Origin: Treponema sp. | GTDB taxonomy: Bacteria; Spirochaetota; Spirochaetia; Treponematales; Treponemataceae | Assembly (NCBI GenBank): GCA_012838745.1 | Contig: DUOS01000036.1 | Location: 1-34,844, forward strand | Direction of reading: 5' to 3' | DNA: 34,844 nt | Shown here: positions 7,961-16,030 of the stretch, one piece after another | How positions within the stretch are numbered: position 1 is the stretch's first letter | Layout of the letters: the number at the start of each line of letters is the position of its first letter | The notes under the pieces: model-generated | Databases searched by the model: none | What the model was told of the DNA's origin: nothing | What the model saw: the letters and a program-made list of their open reading frames with translations, nothing else | Translations under genes and position numbers: made by a program

Positions 7961-9838
7961 ATGAAACGAACACCGTTTTTTTTTGTTATTTCCTGTATTC
8001 TTGCACTCATCTGCCTGCCAGCCCATACGGCAACTGACGCAGAGATCCGCAAAGAATTACATAATGGCGCACGACAAGAACTACTGAGCATTGGAACTAA
8101 AGAAATAGCTCCTGCGAATGTAGGAGACTGGCGCGAAACCATCGATTCAGCACTTTTTATGCTCTTTCGTCGCACTGAACTTTTTCGTGGCCCCCTTCGC
8201 ATTATGATAGTCGAAGATGCCACGGTTTTTTCTCGTATCTATCCAGAAGGAATCATAGTTCTTTCATCTGGCTTGCTCGATTATATTGATCTTCAAGTTT
8301 TTGAACTGACGGTCAACGAACCACGACGTGCGAGGGATCATGCTAATGAGCGAGAGCGCATGCTCGCCCCTTTTCTTGCGTACAACGCTGCTCGGTTTGC
8401 CTTAGATCTCGATTTTCGCTCATTTAAACGCACCGCGAAAGAAATAGGAACATCTCGCGCAGCAGGTAATATTTCTGTTTCTATGTTACCTAGCAATTCT
8501 GAAATTCAACAAACAGATCAGCTCGCTAAAGTACTTATTAAACTAGCAGGCTATAACCCTGAACACTATGACTCTTTATTAAATCATATGCGGAAATTTT
8601 CTCCGATACCAGGAAATAGCCTTTCCTGCTGGTTTGATTCCCCTATAGAACCAAGTGAAAGGCGTATTTTTCTAGAAAAAAATGTAGAAAAAACAAATGA
8701 CCTAACTTCAGCTTTTTCTATAATTTTACAAACCCTTCGAAACGGTAATGCCTATCAGGACGCTATTTCTGCCGTAACAGAACTCCGAGAAACCATGACG
8801 AGTTCAATGTATCTTTCACGGCTCGAAGCCCTTATGCTCCATCACTACTGGCTTTCTACTGTTCAGCCAGAAAAACAAATAATGAAAACTTTTTTTCCTT
8901 TTGCCAGTGTACAAGATCCCTCTCGGGAGTTATTTATTCAGTTAGCAAAAAGCAAGAAAAACCCTACTAGCAGTAAATCAGGAACCCAGCCCCTAAAACC
9001 AGAAGAAGGCCCGTCTACAATTTACAACTCAGCCTTGTTCGCGTATGAAACGTTTCTTTCTGCTCAAGTTGATCCGTCGTTTTCATCAACACAGGCAATG
9101 CTCCTTTTTCAGGGAAGAAAAGATACAAACCGCGCACTAGAAATTGCGGAATCTGCATCCCGTCTTGAATCGCAAGACTTTGTTGCAAAAGCTAATTACG
9201 CTACCTTGCTTTTTTTATCTGGCAAGGATACAACGGAAGCATTACGCATAATGTCTCGGCTCTTGAGTAGTAATCGACTCTTCGAAGACAAAAAAAGAAT
9301 TTCTAATTTGAGCAGCCCGCTTCTCCTTGATATAGGAATACCAGGAGATGAGCGAGACCTTCTCATAAACCATGCTATCATGCTTAATGCTACAAAAAAC
9401 CGCTCAAGTGCAACAAAACTATTAGAAACCCTTGAAAGCTGGGAAGGTAAAAAAGCGCTCAACTCTAAATTACTCCTTCGTGGTATTTCTCTAGGTGACA
9501 CCACGAGTGAACTTATAAATCAATGGGGACACCCTGAGTCAATTGCATATAATTATTATTCAGAAACATGGCAATTCCCAAAACTCGAAGTTGAAGTTTC
9601 TTTAGAACAGCCTGTTGAAGGTAAAGATCCTCGTATAGCTCGTATTACGCTAAACCAAGGTTCCCCTGTTTCTCCTGGAGGAGAAATACGTACGGGAGAT
9701 TCTAGAAATGATTTTGAACAAACATTCGGAAAACCAATGTATCGATCTGGAGATTGCGAAGTGTACAGCGTCGAGGGAACACGCGTAACCGTTCTCTACT
9801 TATTCGAAAGAATACGAAGTATAACGATTAGCAACTAA
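7961..9838 (+). CDS. Secreted M48-like protein lacking HExxH, with C-terminal BamE-like repeats
   Basis: From the ATG at 7961 (625 residues) it opens with a Sec signal peptide, MKRTPFFFVISCILALICLP, with likely cleavage after AHTA; no lipobox is visible. Residues 80-110 (VEDATVFSRIYPEGIIVLSSGLL) match the M48 metalloprotease segment before the active-site helix. Residues 181-200 (EIQQTDQLAKVLIKLAGYNP) match the downstream E-x2-AD-A-x-AGYDP block and SPIEPSERRIFLE the P-x-x-ER block. The active-site helix itself reads LAPFLAYNAARF, with no HExxH, so it is predicted inactive. A helical TPR-like middle follows (about 390-450). The C-terminus has two similar units, ISLGDTTSELINQWGHPES and IRTGDSRNDFEQTFGKPMY, resembling the G-x-x-V-x-x-x-G-x-P core of BamE/SmpA-type domains. 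It is probably a periplasmic scaffold or chaperone; the exact role is unknown. Confidence 0.8.
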   Translation: MKRTPFFFVISCILALICLPAHTATDAEIRKELHNGARQELLSIGTKEIAPANVGDWRETIDSALFMLFRRTELFRGPLRIMIVEDATVFSRIYPEGIIVLSSGLLDYIDLQVFELTVNEPRRARDHANERERMLAPFLAYNAARFALDLDFRSFKRTAKEIGTSRAAGNISVSMLPSNSEIQQTDQLAKVLIKLAGYNPEHYDSLLNHMRKFSPIPGNSLSCWFDSPIEPSERRIFLEKNVEKTNDLTSAFSIILQTLRNGNAYQDAISAVTELRETMTSSMYLSRLEALMLHHYWLSTVQPEKQIMKTFFPFASVQDPSRELFIQLAKSKKNPTSSKSGTQPLKPEEGPSTIYNSALFAYETFLSAQVDPSFSSTQAMLLFQGRKDTNRALEIAESASRLESQDFVAKANYATLLFLSGKDTTEALRIMSRLLSSNRLFEDKKRISNLSSPLLLDIGIPGDERDLLINHAIMLNATKNRSSATKLLETLESWEGKKALNSKLLLRGISLGDTTSELINQWGHPESIAYNYYSETWQFPKLEVEVSLEQPVEGKDPRIARITLNQGSPVSPGGEIRTGDSRNDFEQTFGKPMYRSGDCEVYSVEGTRVTVLYLFERIRSITISN

Positions 9839-9873
9839 TTGCCTCGACGCAATTTAAAGACTTTAAAGAAACC

Positions 9874-10653
9874 CTAGAGTTCGCTAAAAACGTCGTCCAT
9901 GGTAAATACTCCAGCTCGAGGTTTATTATCTAAGCCAGAAGTGGAAAGCCATTCAAGAGCTCGAACGGCACCAAGAGCAAACCCTTCTCGATTTCGAGCG
10001 GTATGGGTAAGCTCAATTGTATCTGCAGGAGAATCAAACCACACGGTATGAGTGCCGGGAACGCTTCCAACACGAACACTTGCCAAGTGAAGTTCATCGC
10101 TCTCGGGCTTGTTTTGGGAACAATTGGTAATCAAGCGCTTTTTCGAGGGCATGTTTTCCAATACCTTTTTTGCTATATCCAATAGTGTTCCCGAAGGGCT
10201 ATCTACCTTTTGATTGTGATGAGACTCAAATAGCCCCGTATCATAGGCATCAAATTGAGAAACAAGACGAGCTGCCTCGGCGACAATACGATAGAAAAGG
10301 TTTACTCCCACGGAAAAATTAGAAGCATGTAACAAAGCCGTTTTATTTTGTTCAACTTGTTCTGTAATTTGAGCAAGATTATCTTTCCATCCAGTTGTTC
10401 CCACTACAAGGGGAAGACGAAGAGGAATAAGAGCAGTAAGATTTGCCATAACCGATGCAGGATGAGAAAACTCAATAATGCCTTCTGCACCAGAATCCTT
10501 AATTGCCTGAACCATTTGCGAAGTATCATTTGTTATGCAGGTGGCGTCTTCAGCAAAAAGATCAACAGTACATACAATAACATGGCCTTTGTCGCGAGCA
10601 GCTTGCTCTATCATATGCCCCATTTTACCATAACCCACTAATGCAATTTTCAT
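9874..10653 (-). CDS. dapB: 4-hydroxy-tetrahydrodipicolinate reductase
   Basis: DapB reduces hydroxy-tetrahydrodipicolinate to tetrahydrodipicolinate with NAD(P)H in the cytoplasm, on the route to diaminopimelate and lysine. The N-terminal Rossmann motif is MKIALVGYGKMGHMIEQ. The catalytic and substrate-binding block SHHNQKVDSPSGT corresponds to the family E-x-H-H-x-x-K-x-D-x-PSGT motif, and ASNFSVGVNLFY is also typical. At 259 residues it is a normal length. Translation starts at 10653 with GGAGG 7 bases upstream, and its ATGA overlaps the stop of lysC, so the two are one translationally coupled unit. Linking aspartokinase to dapB suggests this operon serves diaminopimelate supply. Confidence 0.96.
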   Translation of the reverse strand: MKIALVGYGKMGHMIEQAARDKGHVIVCTVDLFAEDATCITNDTSQMVQAIKDSGAEGIIEFSHPASVMANLTALIPLRLPLVVGTTGWKDNLAQITEQVEQNKTALLHASNFSVGVNLFYRIVAEAARLVSQFDAYDTGLFESHHNQKVDSPSGTLLDIAKKVLENMPSKKRLITNCSQNKPESDELHLASVRVGSVPGTHTVWFDSPADTIELTHTARNREGFALGAVRALEWLSTSGLDNKPRAGVFTMDDVFSEL

Positions 10654-12029
10654 TTTTTTCCTCCGCTAGTATTGGTGAGAACTGTGCTGTCAGAACCAAA
10701 ATATTCTTGATGCAACAACCGTACGACACGAACCGCTTCAGAAGAATTACAGATCATACTGATATTCACTTTAGAGGCACCTTGGCTTATCATTTGAATA
10801 TTAATCTTCTTAAGAGCAAGAACTTTAAAAGTCTGTGCAAGTATTTGGCTTGAACGGCGCACGTCACAAATAATAGTAACGATTGCTTTATCTTTACGAA
10901 TAGTTACCTCTGCAAATTTCGCTAAATCTCGGCGAAGCGAAGAAAGTTCTTCTGTTTTTTCATCAACAGTTAGAGAAACCGAAACTTCTGATGTTGCAAC
11001 AACATCTACACTCACCTCATGAGCTGCAAATATTTCAAATACTTTTGCAAGAAATCCATACTGACCAAGCATTCTAGTTGAAACAATATCAACAAGAGTA
11101 ACATTCTGTTTAGTTGTAATTGCCCGAACAGGGGGAACTTTTTCGGTATGTTTAGTAACGATAATTGAACCAGGTGCCGAAATATTATACGAGTTTTTAA
11201 CACGTACCGGAGTTCCTGTTTGTAAACAAGGCCTCATTGAACGTGGATGAAGTACTTGAGCTCCAAAGTAGGCAAGTTCAGCAACTTCGTCATAGGTTGC
11301 AACAGGAACGGAATGAGCTTCCGGAACAATGCGAGGATCTGCAGTAAGAATACCATCAACATCCTTCCATGTTTGAACTTCTTCTGCACGTAAAGAAGCG
11401 CCAATAACCGTTGCGGTTAAATCGCTTCCGCCCCTACCAAGAGTGGTAATAAACCCCTTTTTGTCCAGTGCAAGAAAACCAGTTACTACAGGAATCGCCT
11501 TACCGTCATCTTTTTTTCCCGATGCATAGGAACCCAACGTTTTACGAATTGTCTCATAGGTTTCAGGAAGTAATTCCGCATTGTTATAATTCGAATCAGA
11601 AATAAAACCGATATCCCAAGAATCTTGAAATTCTGATCTAATATTGATTGTGTTGAGATAAGCAGAAAATATACGAACAGATAATCGTTCACCAAAAGAA
11701 ACGAGATAATCCCGTGAACGGGGAGTAATTTCTTTAAGCATTGAAATACCAGTTAAAAGGGTTCGTAATTCGTTTAAACGGCGAGTTACTTCTTCGTGTG
11801 GAATCTCAAGTGCTTTTACCGTATCTAAATGTAGCTTTTCAATTTTATCAAGGACGACGTGCCCATGAAGTGCCTGTTCTGCGGCTTCAAAAAGGTCATC
11901 GGTAGTATCACCCATTGCAGACAACACCACAACTGGACGGTGATCTCGATATTCACGGACGATTTCGGCAATATGACGGATTCTATCCGCATTAGCCACG
12001 GAGGAACCTCCAAATTTCATAACGATCAT
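10650..12029 (-). CDS. lysC: Aspartate kinase with tandem ACT domains
   Basis: Aspartokinase phosphorylates aspartate, the first step towards lysine/diaminopimelate, threonine and methionine. The start is set at 12029 (MIVMKFGGSSVANADR), with GGAG 9 bases upstream; upstream in-frame starts would add residues before the conserved MKFGGSS motif. The kinase domain shows LSAMGDTTD, TLGRGGSDLTATVIGA and TWKDVDGILTADPR. Two C-terminal ACT domains follow: LGQYGFLAKVFEIFAAHEVS and a second one around ILAQTFKVLALKKINIQMIS, which normally bind the inhibitory amino acid. At about 459 residues with no homoserine dehydrogenase part it is monofunctional. The promoter region is shared with the divergent RNB-family gene. 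The final codons overlap dapB. Which end product inhibits it cannot be told from sequence. Confidence 0.95.
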   Translation of the reverse strand: MIVMKFGGSSVANADRIRHIAEIVREYRDHRPVVVLSAMGDTTDDLFEAAEQALHGHVVLDKIEKLHLDTVKALEIPHEEVTRRLNELRTLLTGISMLKEITPRSRDYLVSFGERLSVRIFSAYLNTINIRSEFQDSWDIGFISDSNYNNAELLPETYETIRKTLGSYASGKKDDGKAIPVVTGFLALDKKGFITTLGRGGSDLTATVIGASLRAEEVQTWKDVDGILTADPRIVPEAHSVPVATYDEVAELAYFGAQVLHPRSMRPCLQTGTPVRVKNSYNISAPGSIIVTKHTEKVPPVRAITTKQNVTLVDIVSTRMLGQYGFLAKVFEIFAAHEVSVDVVATSEVSVSLTVDEKTEELSSLRRDLAKFAEVTIRKDKAIVTIICDVRRSSQILAQTFKVLALKKINIQMISQGASKVNISMICNSSEAVRVVRLLHQEYFGSDSTVLTNTSGGKK

Positions 12030-12086
12030 ACAATGTGCTCCAATATGAATAAAAATACCAAATTTATACATACAACACAAGAGGAC

Positions 12087-12116
12087 TTGAGCCAGCATCA
12101 AGGAAAATGGTAAAAT
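12087..12116 (+). promoter_or_regulatory. Leaderless-type promoter of the RNB-family gene
   Basis: TTGAGC (12087-12092), an 18-base spacer ending in TGG, then TAAAAT (12111-12116). The ATG at 12123 follows after exactly 6 bases, so +1 should coincide with the start codon. No Shine-Dalgarno sequence is placed correctly for this ATG. Confidence 0.5.
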
Positions 12117-12122
12117 CTATTA

Positions 12123-13994
12123 ATGAAATTTGAAAACAACGCATTAGTTCTGTATAAAGGACAGCCCGCTGTAATAATTGCTCAAGATACTGATAAATTT
12201 GAAATCCAACTTAAAACAGGTAAAAAGCGGGTTCGCGAAAAAGACTTTGTATTGCTGAACAAAGGTCCAGTTTCGTCGGTATCTGATGTAATAAAGAAAG
12301 AGGCCCCTGAAGCTGATTTCGCCGAAGCAGCAGATTTTTTCCACGGAGAAACAGTTACATTCGCTGATCTTTCGGCTCTGCTTTGGGATTCATTAGAACC
12401 ATCTTTTTACTGGGCATGCTGGAACGCAGTGAGCACATCCCCTTGGTTTATCTGTACAACACCAGATCAAGAAATTTACATAAGAAATGCTGAGGAAGTT
12501 GCGGCGATTTTTAAGGCAGCTGAAGAAAAAAACGAAGAAGAATCAGCCCGCGAAGCTTTTATAACCCGCTTAAAAAACACCTCTACTGGAAAAGACGGAG
12601 GAATTCTAAGACCAAATGACGACCGTTTTTTACAGGAGATTGAAGCACTTGCATTAGGAACTTCAACAAAATCGAAATCCCTGGCACAGGCAGGCGTTGC
12701 TGAAACATCACAACAAGCGCACCGTATACTCTTAGCCTGTGAGTACTGGCAAGATTCTCGTAACCCGTGGCCAACTCGACACGGGCTTACACTCGCATCG
12801 TCACCCATCCCTATAGATCCGCCAAAAGAAAGTACTACACGAATGGATTTAACGGCTCTTGATTCCTGGGCTATAGACAACGACTGGAGTGCCGATCCTG
12901 ATGACGCTATCAGTCTTGAAAACGATGCATTATGGATTCATGTTGCCGATCCAGCAGAAACTGTTTTACCCGATTCTCCTGCAGACATTGCAGCACGCGC
13001 ACGGGGATCGACCCTCTACGTTCCTGAAGGTGCTTCACGGATGTTATCTGAAGAATCTTTGAAATATTATGCCCTCGGTCTCTCCGACACATCTCTCGCA
13101 TTATCCTTTAAGATTCAATTTACTGAAACAGGAGCTATAGACGAAGTTTCAATTCACCGGACTATCATCAAAGTAACCCAATTAAAATATAGCGAGGTAT
13201 CGCTTCGTGCGAACGATCCTGCATTTTCTCGGTTTTTTGAACTAGCTGAACGTAATAAAGCTCGCCGTGACGCTGCCGGAGGGGTACAAATTAACTTGCC
13301 TGAAGTACATATTTCTGTAGATACAGATAAACCGCCTCAAGAACAAATTTGTATTACACCCATTAAAACAGAACCTGCAGCAGAAATGATTCGAGAAATG
13401 ATGCTCATAGCAGGAGAAGCTACTGCCCGTTTTGCGTTTAAAAATCGTATTCCGTTTCAGTATGTTAGCCAAGATAAACCTGAATTTCCTTCTACACTCC
13501 CAGAAGAACTTGCTGGAGAATATCGAAAACGCCGATCCATGCGAGCAAGAAAAGTAGGAACTATACCGGCAGATCATGCTGGATTGGGTATTGGCATGTA
13601 CGCACAGGTAACAAGCCCTCTTCGCCGATACGGTGACTTAGTAGGCCATCAACAATTACATCGTTTTCTATCTGGAGAACCCCTCATGGATACAGACGAC
13701 ATGCTCATGCGCATTGCAGCAGGCGACGCGGCTGCACGTGAATGCACCCTCTGTGAACGAGAATCAAACTTGCACTGGAAATTGCTCTTCCTCTCTTGTA
13801 ATCAAAAATGGCAAGGAGAAGGCGTTATTGTAGAAAAAAATGATAACAATGCAACTGCAACGGTACTAATACCCGAACTTGCTATGGAATATCGTATCCC
13901 CTGCCCCGCTGAAACCGCTCTTAATGATCGAGTTAAACTTTCCGTTTCTCGCATTTCTATTCCTGATCAAACAGTTTCTTTTATTTTAGCATAA
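12123..13994 (+). CDS. RNB-family (RNase II/R-like) exoribonuclease
   Basis: RNB enzymes degrade single-stranded RNA processively from the 3' end using Mg2+ held by clustered aspartates. The catalytic cluster is visible as AIDNDWSADPDDAISL at about residues 250-265, matching the RNase II D-x5-D-x-DD pattern. The second signature, TSPLRRYGDLVGHQQLHRFL, lies at about 495-515 and contains the RNB arginines. The N-terminus (NALVLYKGQPAVIIAQDTDKF) looks like a small SH3/KOW-like beta barrel, not a cold-shock domain, as in plastid/cyanobacterial-type RNase II proteins. A short S1-like tail follows (GEGVIVEKNDNNATATVLIP). At 623 residues it is near RNase II size. It is divergent from lysC and ends just before a bidirectional terminator. 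Whether its role is general decay or rRNA processing is not decidable here. Confidence 0.88.
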   Translation: MKFENNALVLYKGQPAVIIAQDTDKFEIQLKTGKKRVREKDFVLLNKGPVSSVSDVIKKEAPEADFAEAADFFHGETVTFADLSALLWDSLEPSFYWACWNAVSTSPWFICTTPDQEIYIRNAEEVAAIFKAAEEKNEEESAREAFITRLKNTSTGKDGGILRPNDDRFLQEIEALALGTSTKSKSLAQAGVAETSQQAHRILLACEYWQDSRNPWPTRHGLTLASSPIPIDPPKESTTRMDLTALDSWAIDNDWSADPDDAISLENDALWIHVADPAETVLPDSPADIAARARGSTLYVPEGASRMLSEESLKYYALGLSDTSLALSFKIQFTETGAIDEVSIHRTIIKVTQLKYSEVSLRANDPAFSRFFELAERNKARRDAAGGVQINLPEVHISVDTDKPPQEQICITPIKTEPAAEMIREMMLIAGEATARFAFKNRIPFQYVSQDKPEFPSTLPEELAGEYRKRRSMRARKVGTIPADHAGLGIGMYAQVTSPLRRYGDLVGHQQLHRFLSGEPLMDTDDMLMRIAAGDAAARECTLCERESNLHWKLLFLSCNQKWQGEGVIVEKNDNNATATVLIPELAMEYRIPCPAETALNDRVKLSVSRISIPDQTVSFILA

Positions 13995-14023
13995 AAAAAG
14001 CCACGCCCCTAAGGGACGTGGCT
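13993..14023 (-). terminator. Intrinsic terminator between convergent RNB-family and msmK genes
   Basis: The hairpin at 13999-14023 has the arms AGCCACG and CGTGGCT plus an inner CCC/GGG, a single C/A mismatch and a 3-base loop. On the minus strand it is followed directly by seven U (fwd A-run 13993-13999), ideal for the msmK transcript. On the plus strand a T-run begins only about 13 bases later, so termination of the RNB-family mRNA would be weaker. Confidence 0.8.
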
Positions 14024-14040
14024 AACAGGTACTTACTTTT

Positions 14041-14079
14041 TTTTAATATTTCCCAGCGGTTTCCCACCAGATATTAAAA
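14041..14079. repeat. 9-bp inverted repeat with duplicated TTTCCCA loop, in msmK 3' region
   Basis: TTTTAATAT (14041-14049) and ATATTAAAA (14071-14079) are perfect inverted arms around a 21-base loop. The loop and its edge contain TTTCCCA twice, 11 bases apart. It lies in the 3' untranslated region of msmK, upstream of the terminator. The arms are AT-only, so stability is low and the role is unknown. Confidence 0.4.
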
Positions 14080-14095
14080 TGAACACAGCTCTTGC

Positions 14096-15208
14096 CTATT
14101 CTGCCTTCACATCATCACAAAGACTTATTTCATTTTCTTTATCGAAGAACTTTGCTTTTTCCATAATAGGTTTAAAGTTAATAGTATCACCAATCTGGAA
14201 TTGAACGTCTGGAGAAGTTCGTACAATAATCTGTTGTGTCTTTGTAGCTACAAACAACAGAGTTTCGTTTCCGAGAGGTTCTTTTATCGCTACCTTCATT
14301 TGCATATTGTTCTTAGCAGACGGAGTCTTTACATACTCGAGGTCTTCTGGTCGAATTCCAAAATGCATTTCCTGATTGAGATAGTCTTTGAGGATCTTTT
14401 GCTGAGCAGCAGTCGGAACAAGTTCGAAGGAACCTTCATCAGCAACAATCTGCCCACCTTTCTCTACGATTTTTACCGTAAGGAAGTTCATGGGAGGTGA
14501 TCCAATAAAGCTGGCAACAAATTTATTAACAGGATGGTTATAGAGATACAAGGGAGAACCAATTTGTTGGATTTTTCCGTCTTTCTGTACAACGATTTTA
14601 TCACCCATGGTCATTGCTTCGATCTGGTCGTGGGTAACATAAATCATAGTCGCCTTGAGGCGGTGATGGAGATCAGAAATTTCTGCACGCATTTGAACAC
14701 GAAGTTTTGCGTCAAGGTTGGAAAGGGGTTCGTCGAAAAGGAAAACCTTAGGATTACGAACAATAGCACGACCTACAGCAACACGTTGGCGCTGACCACC
14801 GGAAAGAGCTTTTGGCTTACGATCGAGTAGTTTTTCGATATCAAGGATACGAGCCGCTTCGTTAACACGACGCTCAATTTCCTTTTTATCAAACTTGCGG
14901 ATCTTGAGTCCAAAAGCCATGTTGTCATATACAGACATGTGCGGATACAAAGCATAGTTCTGGAAAACCATCGCTATATTGCGATCCTTTGGAGGAACAT
15001 CATTCATGCGCTCGCCGTCAATGTAAAGATCACCTTCGCTGATTTCTTCAAGTCCAGCAATCATACGAAGTGTAGTGGACTTTCCGCAACCGGAAGGACC
15101 AACAAGAACAACGAATTCACGATCTTCAACAGTAATATTGGCATTATCTACGGCACGAACATTTCCGTCGTAAACTTTGCCTATTCCAATTAGCTCTACT
15201 TTTGCCAT
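14096..15208 (-). CDS. msmK: Sugar ABC transporter ATPase, MsmK/UgpC type
   Basis: This 370-residue ATPase powers CUT1-family carbohydrate importers at the cytoplasmic face of the membrane. All nucleotide-binding motifs are intact: Walker A GPSGCGKST (37-45), Q-loop MVFQNYALYPHM (80-91), signature LSGGQRQR (135-142), Walker B VFLFDEPLSNLDA (155-167) and switch histidine VTHD (H193). The C-terminal 130 residues form the MOP/OB-like regulatory domain of MalK/UgpC proteins, with FGIRPEDLEY. AGGAGG stands upstream of the ATG at 15208. No permease or solute-binding gene is next to it and it has its own terminator, so it is probably a shared ATPase serving several sugar transporters, as MsmK does in streptococci. 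The sugar substrate cannot be inferred. Confidence 0.93.
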   Translation of the reverse strand: MAKVELIGIGKVYDGNVRAVDNANITVEDREFVVLVGPSGCGKSTTLRMIAGLEEISEGDLYIDGERMNDVPPKDRNIAMVFQNYALYPHMSVYDNMAFGLKIRKFDKKEIERRVNEAARILDIEKLLDRKPKALSGGQRQRVAVGRAIVRNPKVFLFDEPLSNLDAKLRVQMRAEISDLHHRLKATMIYVTHDQIEAMTMGDKIVVQKDGKIQQIGSPLYLYNHPVNKFVASFIGSPPMNFLTVKIVEKGGQIVADEGSFELVPTAAQQKILKDYLNQEMHFGIRPEDLEYVKTPSAKNNMQMKVAIKEPLGNETLLFVATKTQQIIVRTSPDVQFQIGDTINFKPIMEKAKFFDKENEISLCDDVKAE

Positions 15209-15266
15209 TTAAGGCCTCCTGAGAATTATTTTATTATATCTATATTATGCGGATTTTCCTATTCTG

Positions 15267-15995
15267 TCAAACAAAAATAGCTACGATACGGAAGAAACAC
15301 GGTTCAAAAAGGACCAAAAGAACACAAATGAGAATTGCTGGTAGGTAATTTGCAGTTTTCAACTTTTTAATTTCAAGTAAATTAATGCCAATCATCACAA
15401 TAAAAGCTCCGCCTAGGCCAGAAATTTCATTAATCATCTGTTCGGAGACAAAAGGTTTGAGAAATCCTGACGAAATAGTAAGCAAGCCTTGATATACTAA
15501 AATTGTTAGCGCAGAAAATGCTGTTCCTATACCCATTGCGGCAGAGAAAACAATAGACATAAAACCGTCGAGTACCGACTTTGTATACAGCAAGGTGTAA
15601 TCACCTTCGGTCCCCGCTTTAAACGATCCAACAATAGCCATTGCTCCCACACAAAAAAGAACGGAGGCGTTAAGAAACGCATAGGCAAAACGAGATTCAG
15701 AAGCGCTAACCGAAGCAGTTGAACCGCCAAATCTCGTTTCTAAAAAGTGGCCAAAGGTAAGAATTAAACCGTCTATATTTAGTACAGTTCCAATAATTCC
15801 ACCAATAATAAGAGCGAGAGTAAGATATATTATATTCTCTGCCTGAAACGCCAAACTAAATCCAATGATTAAGGTTACAACTCCTGCTCCGGAACGAATT
15901 ACAGAAGAAATTTCATTTGTGATACGTTTTGAGAAAAATATGCCTACTAAAGAGCCAAGGATTACTGCCAAACAATTTACGATAGTTCCTAACAT
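15267..15995 (-). CDS. DUF554-family integral membrane protein
   Basis: The opening MLGTIVNCLAVILGSLVGIFF, followed by an alternation of hydrophobic segments across 242 residues, matches the DUF554 (YdfK-like) family of small membrane proteins with about six or seven transmembrane helices. Typical family elements include the GxxLGxxxG-like N-terminus, VVTLIIGFSLAFQAEN, and LSGLGGAFIVMIGINLLEIKK near the end. The function is unestablished; a transporter role is often assumed. The gene has a very good promoter (TTGACA-17-TATTAT at 16002-16030) only 6 bases before its ATG and no Shine-Dalgarno, so it is probably read from a leaderless mRNA. The -35 box overlaps the stop codon of the upstream MFS gene. 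Confidence 0.85.
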   Translation of the reverse strand: MLGTIVNCLAVILGSLVGIFFSKRITNEISSVIRSGAGVVTLIIGFSLAFQAENIIYLTLALIIGGIIGTVLNIDGLILTFGHFLETRFGGSTASVSASESRFAYAFLNASVLFCVGAMAIVGSFKAGTEGDYTLLYTKSVLDGFMSIVFSAAMGIGTAFSALTILVYQGLLTISSGFLKPFVSEQMINEISGLGGAFIVMIGINLLEIKKLKTANYLPAILICVLLVLFEPCFFRIVAIFV

Positions 15996-16001
15996 GACGG
16001 A

Positions 16002-16030
16002 ATAATACGACGATAGCTAGCGAGTGTCAA
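16002..16030 (-). promoter_or_regulatory. Near-consensus leaderless promoter of the DUF554 gene
   Basis: On the minus strand: TTGACA (16025-16030, 6/6), a 17-base spacer and TATTAT (16002-16007, 5/6). The ATG at 15993-15995 begins 6 bases after the hexamer, exactly where +1 is expected. The -35 box overlaps the MFS gene stop (16027-16029). Confidence 0.75.

Noticed and set aside
10654-10700. Lysine riboswitch controlling dapB
   Set aside because: dapB overlaps lysC and has no leader of its own, and the lysC leader is under 100 bases with no sign of the conserved riboswitch core.
12030-12101. Longer N-terminus for aspartate kinase
   Set aside because: The extra residues do not fit the family, and GGAG lies before the ATG at 12029. 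The upstream part overlaps the divergent promoter.
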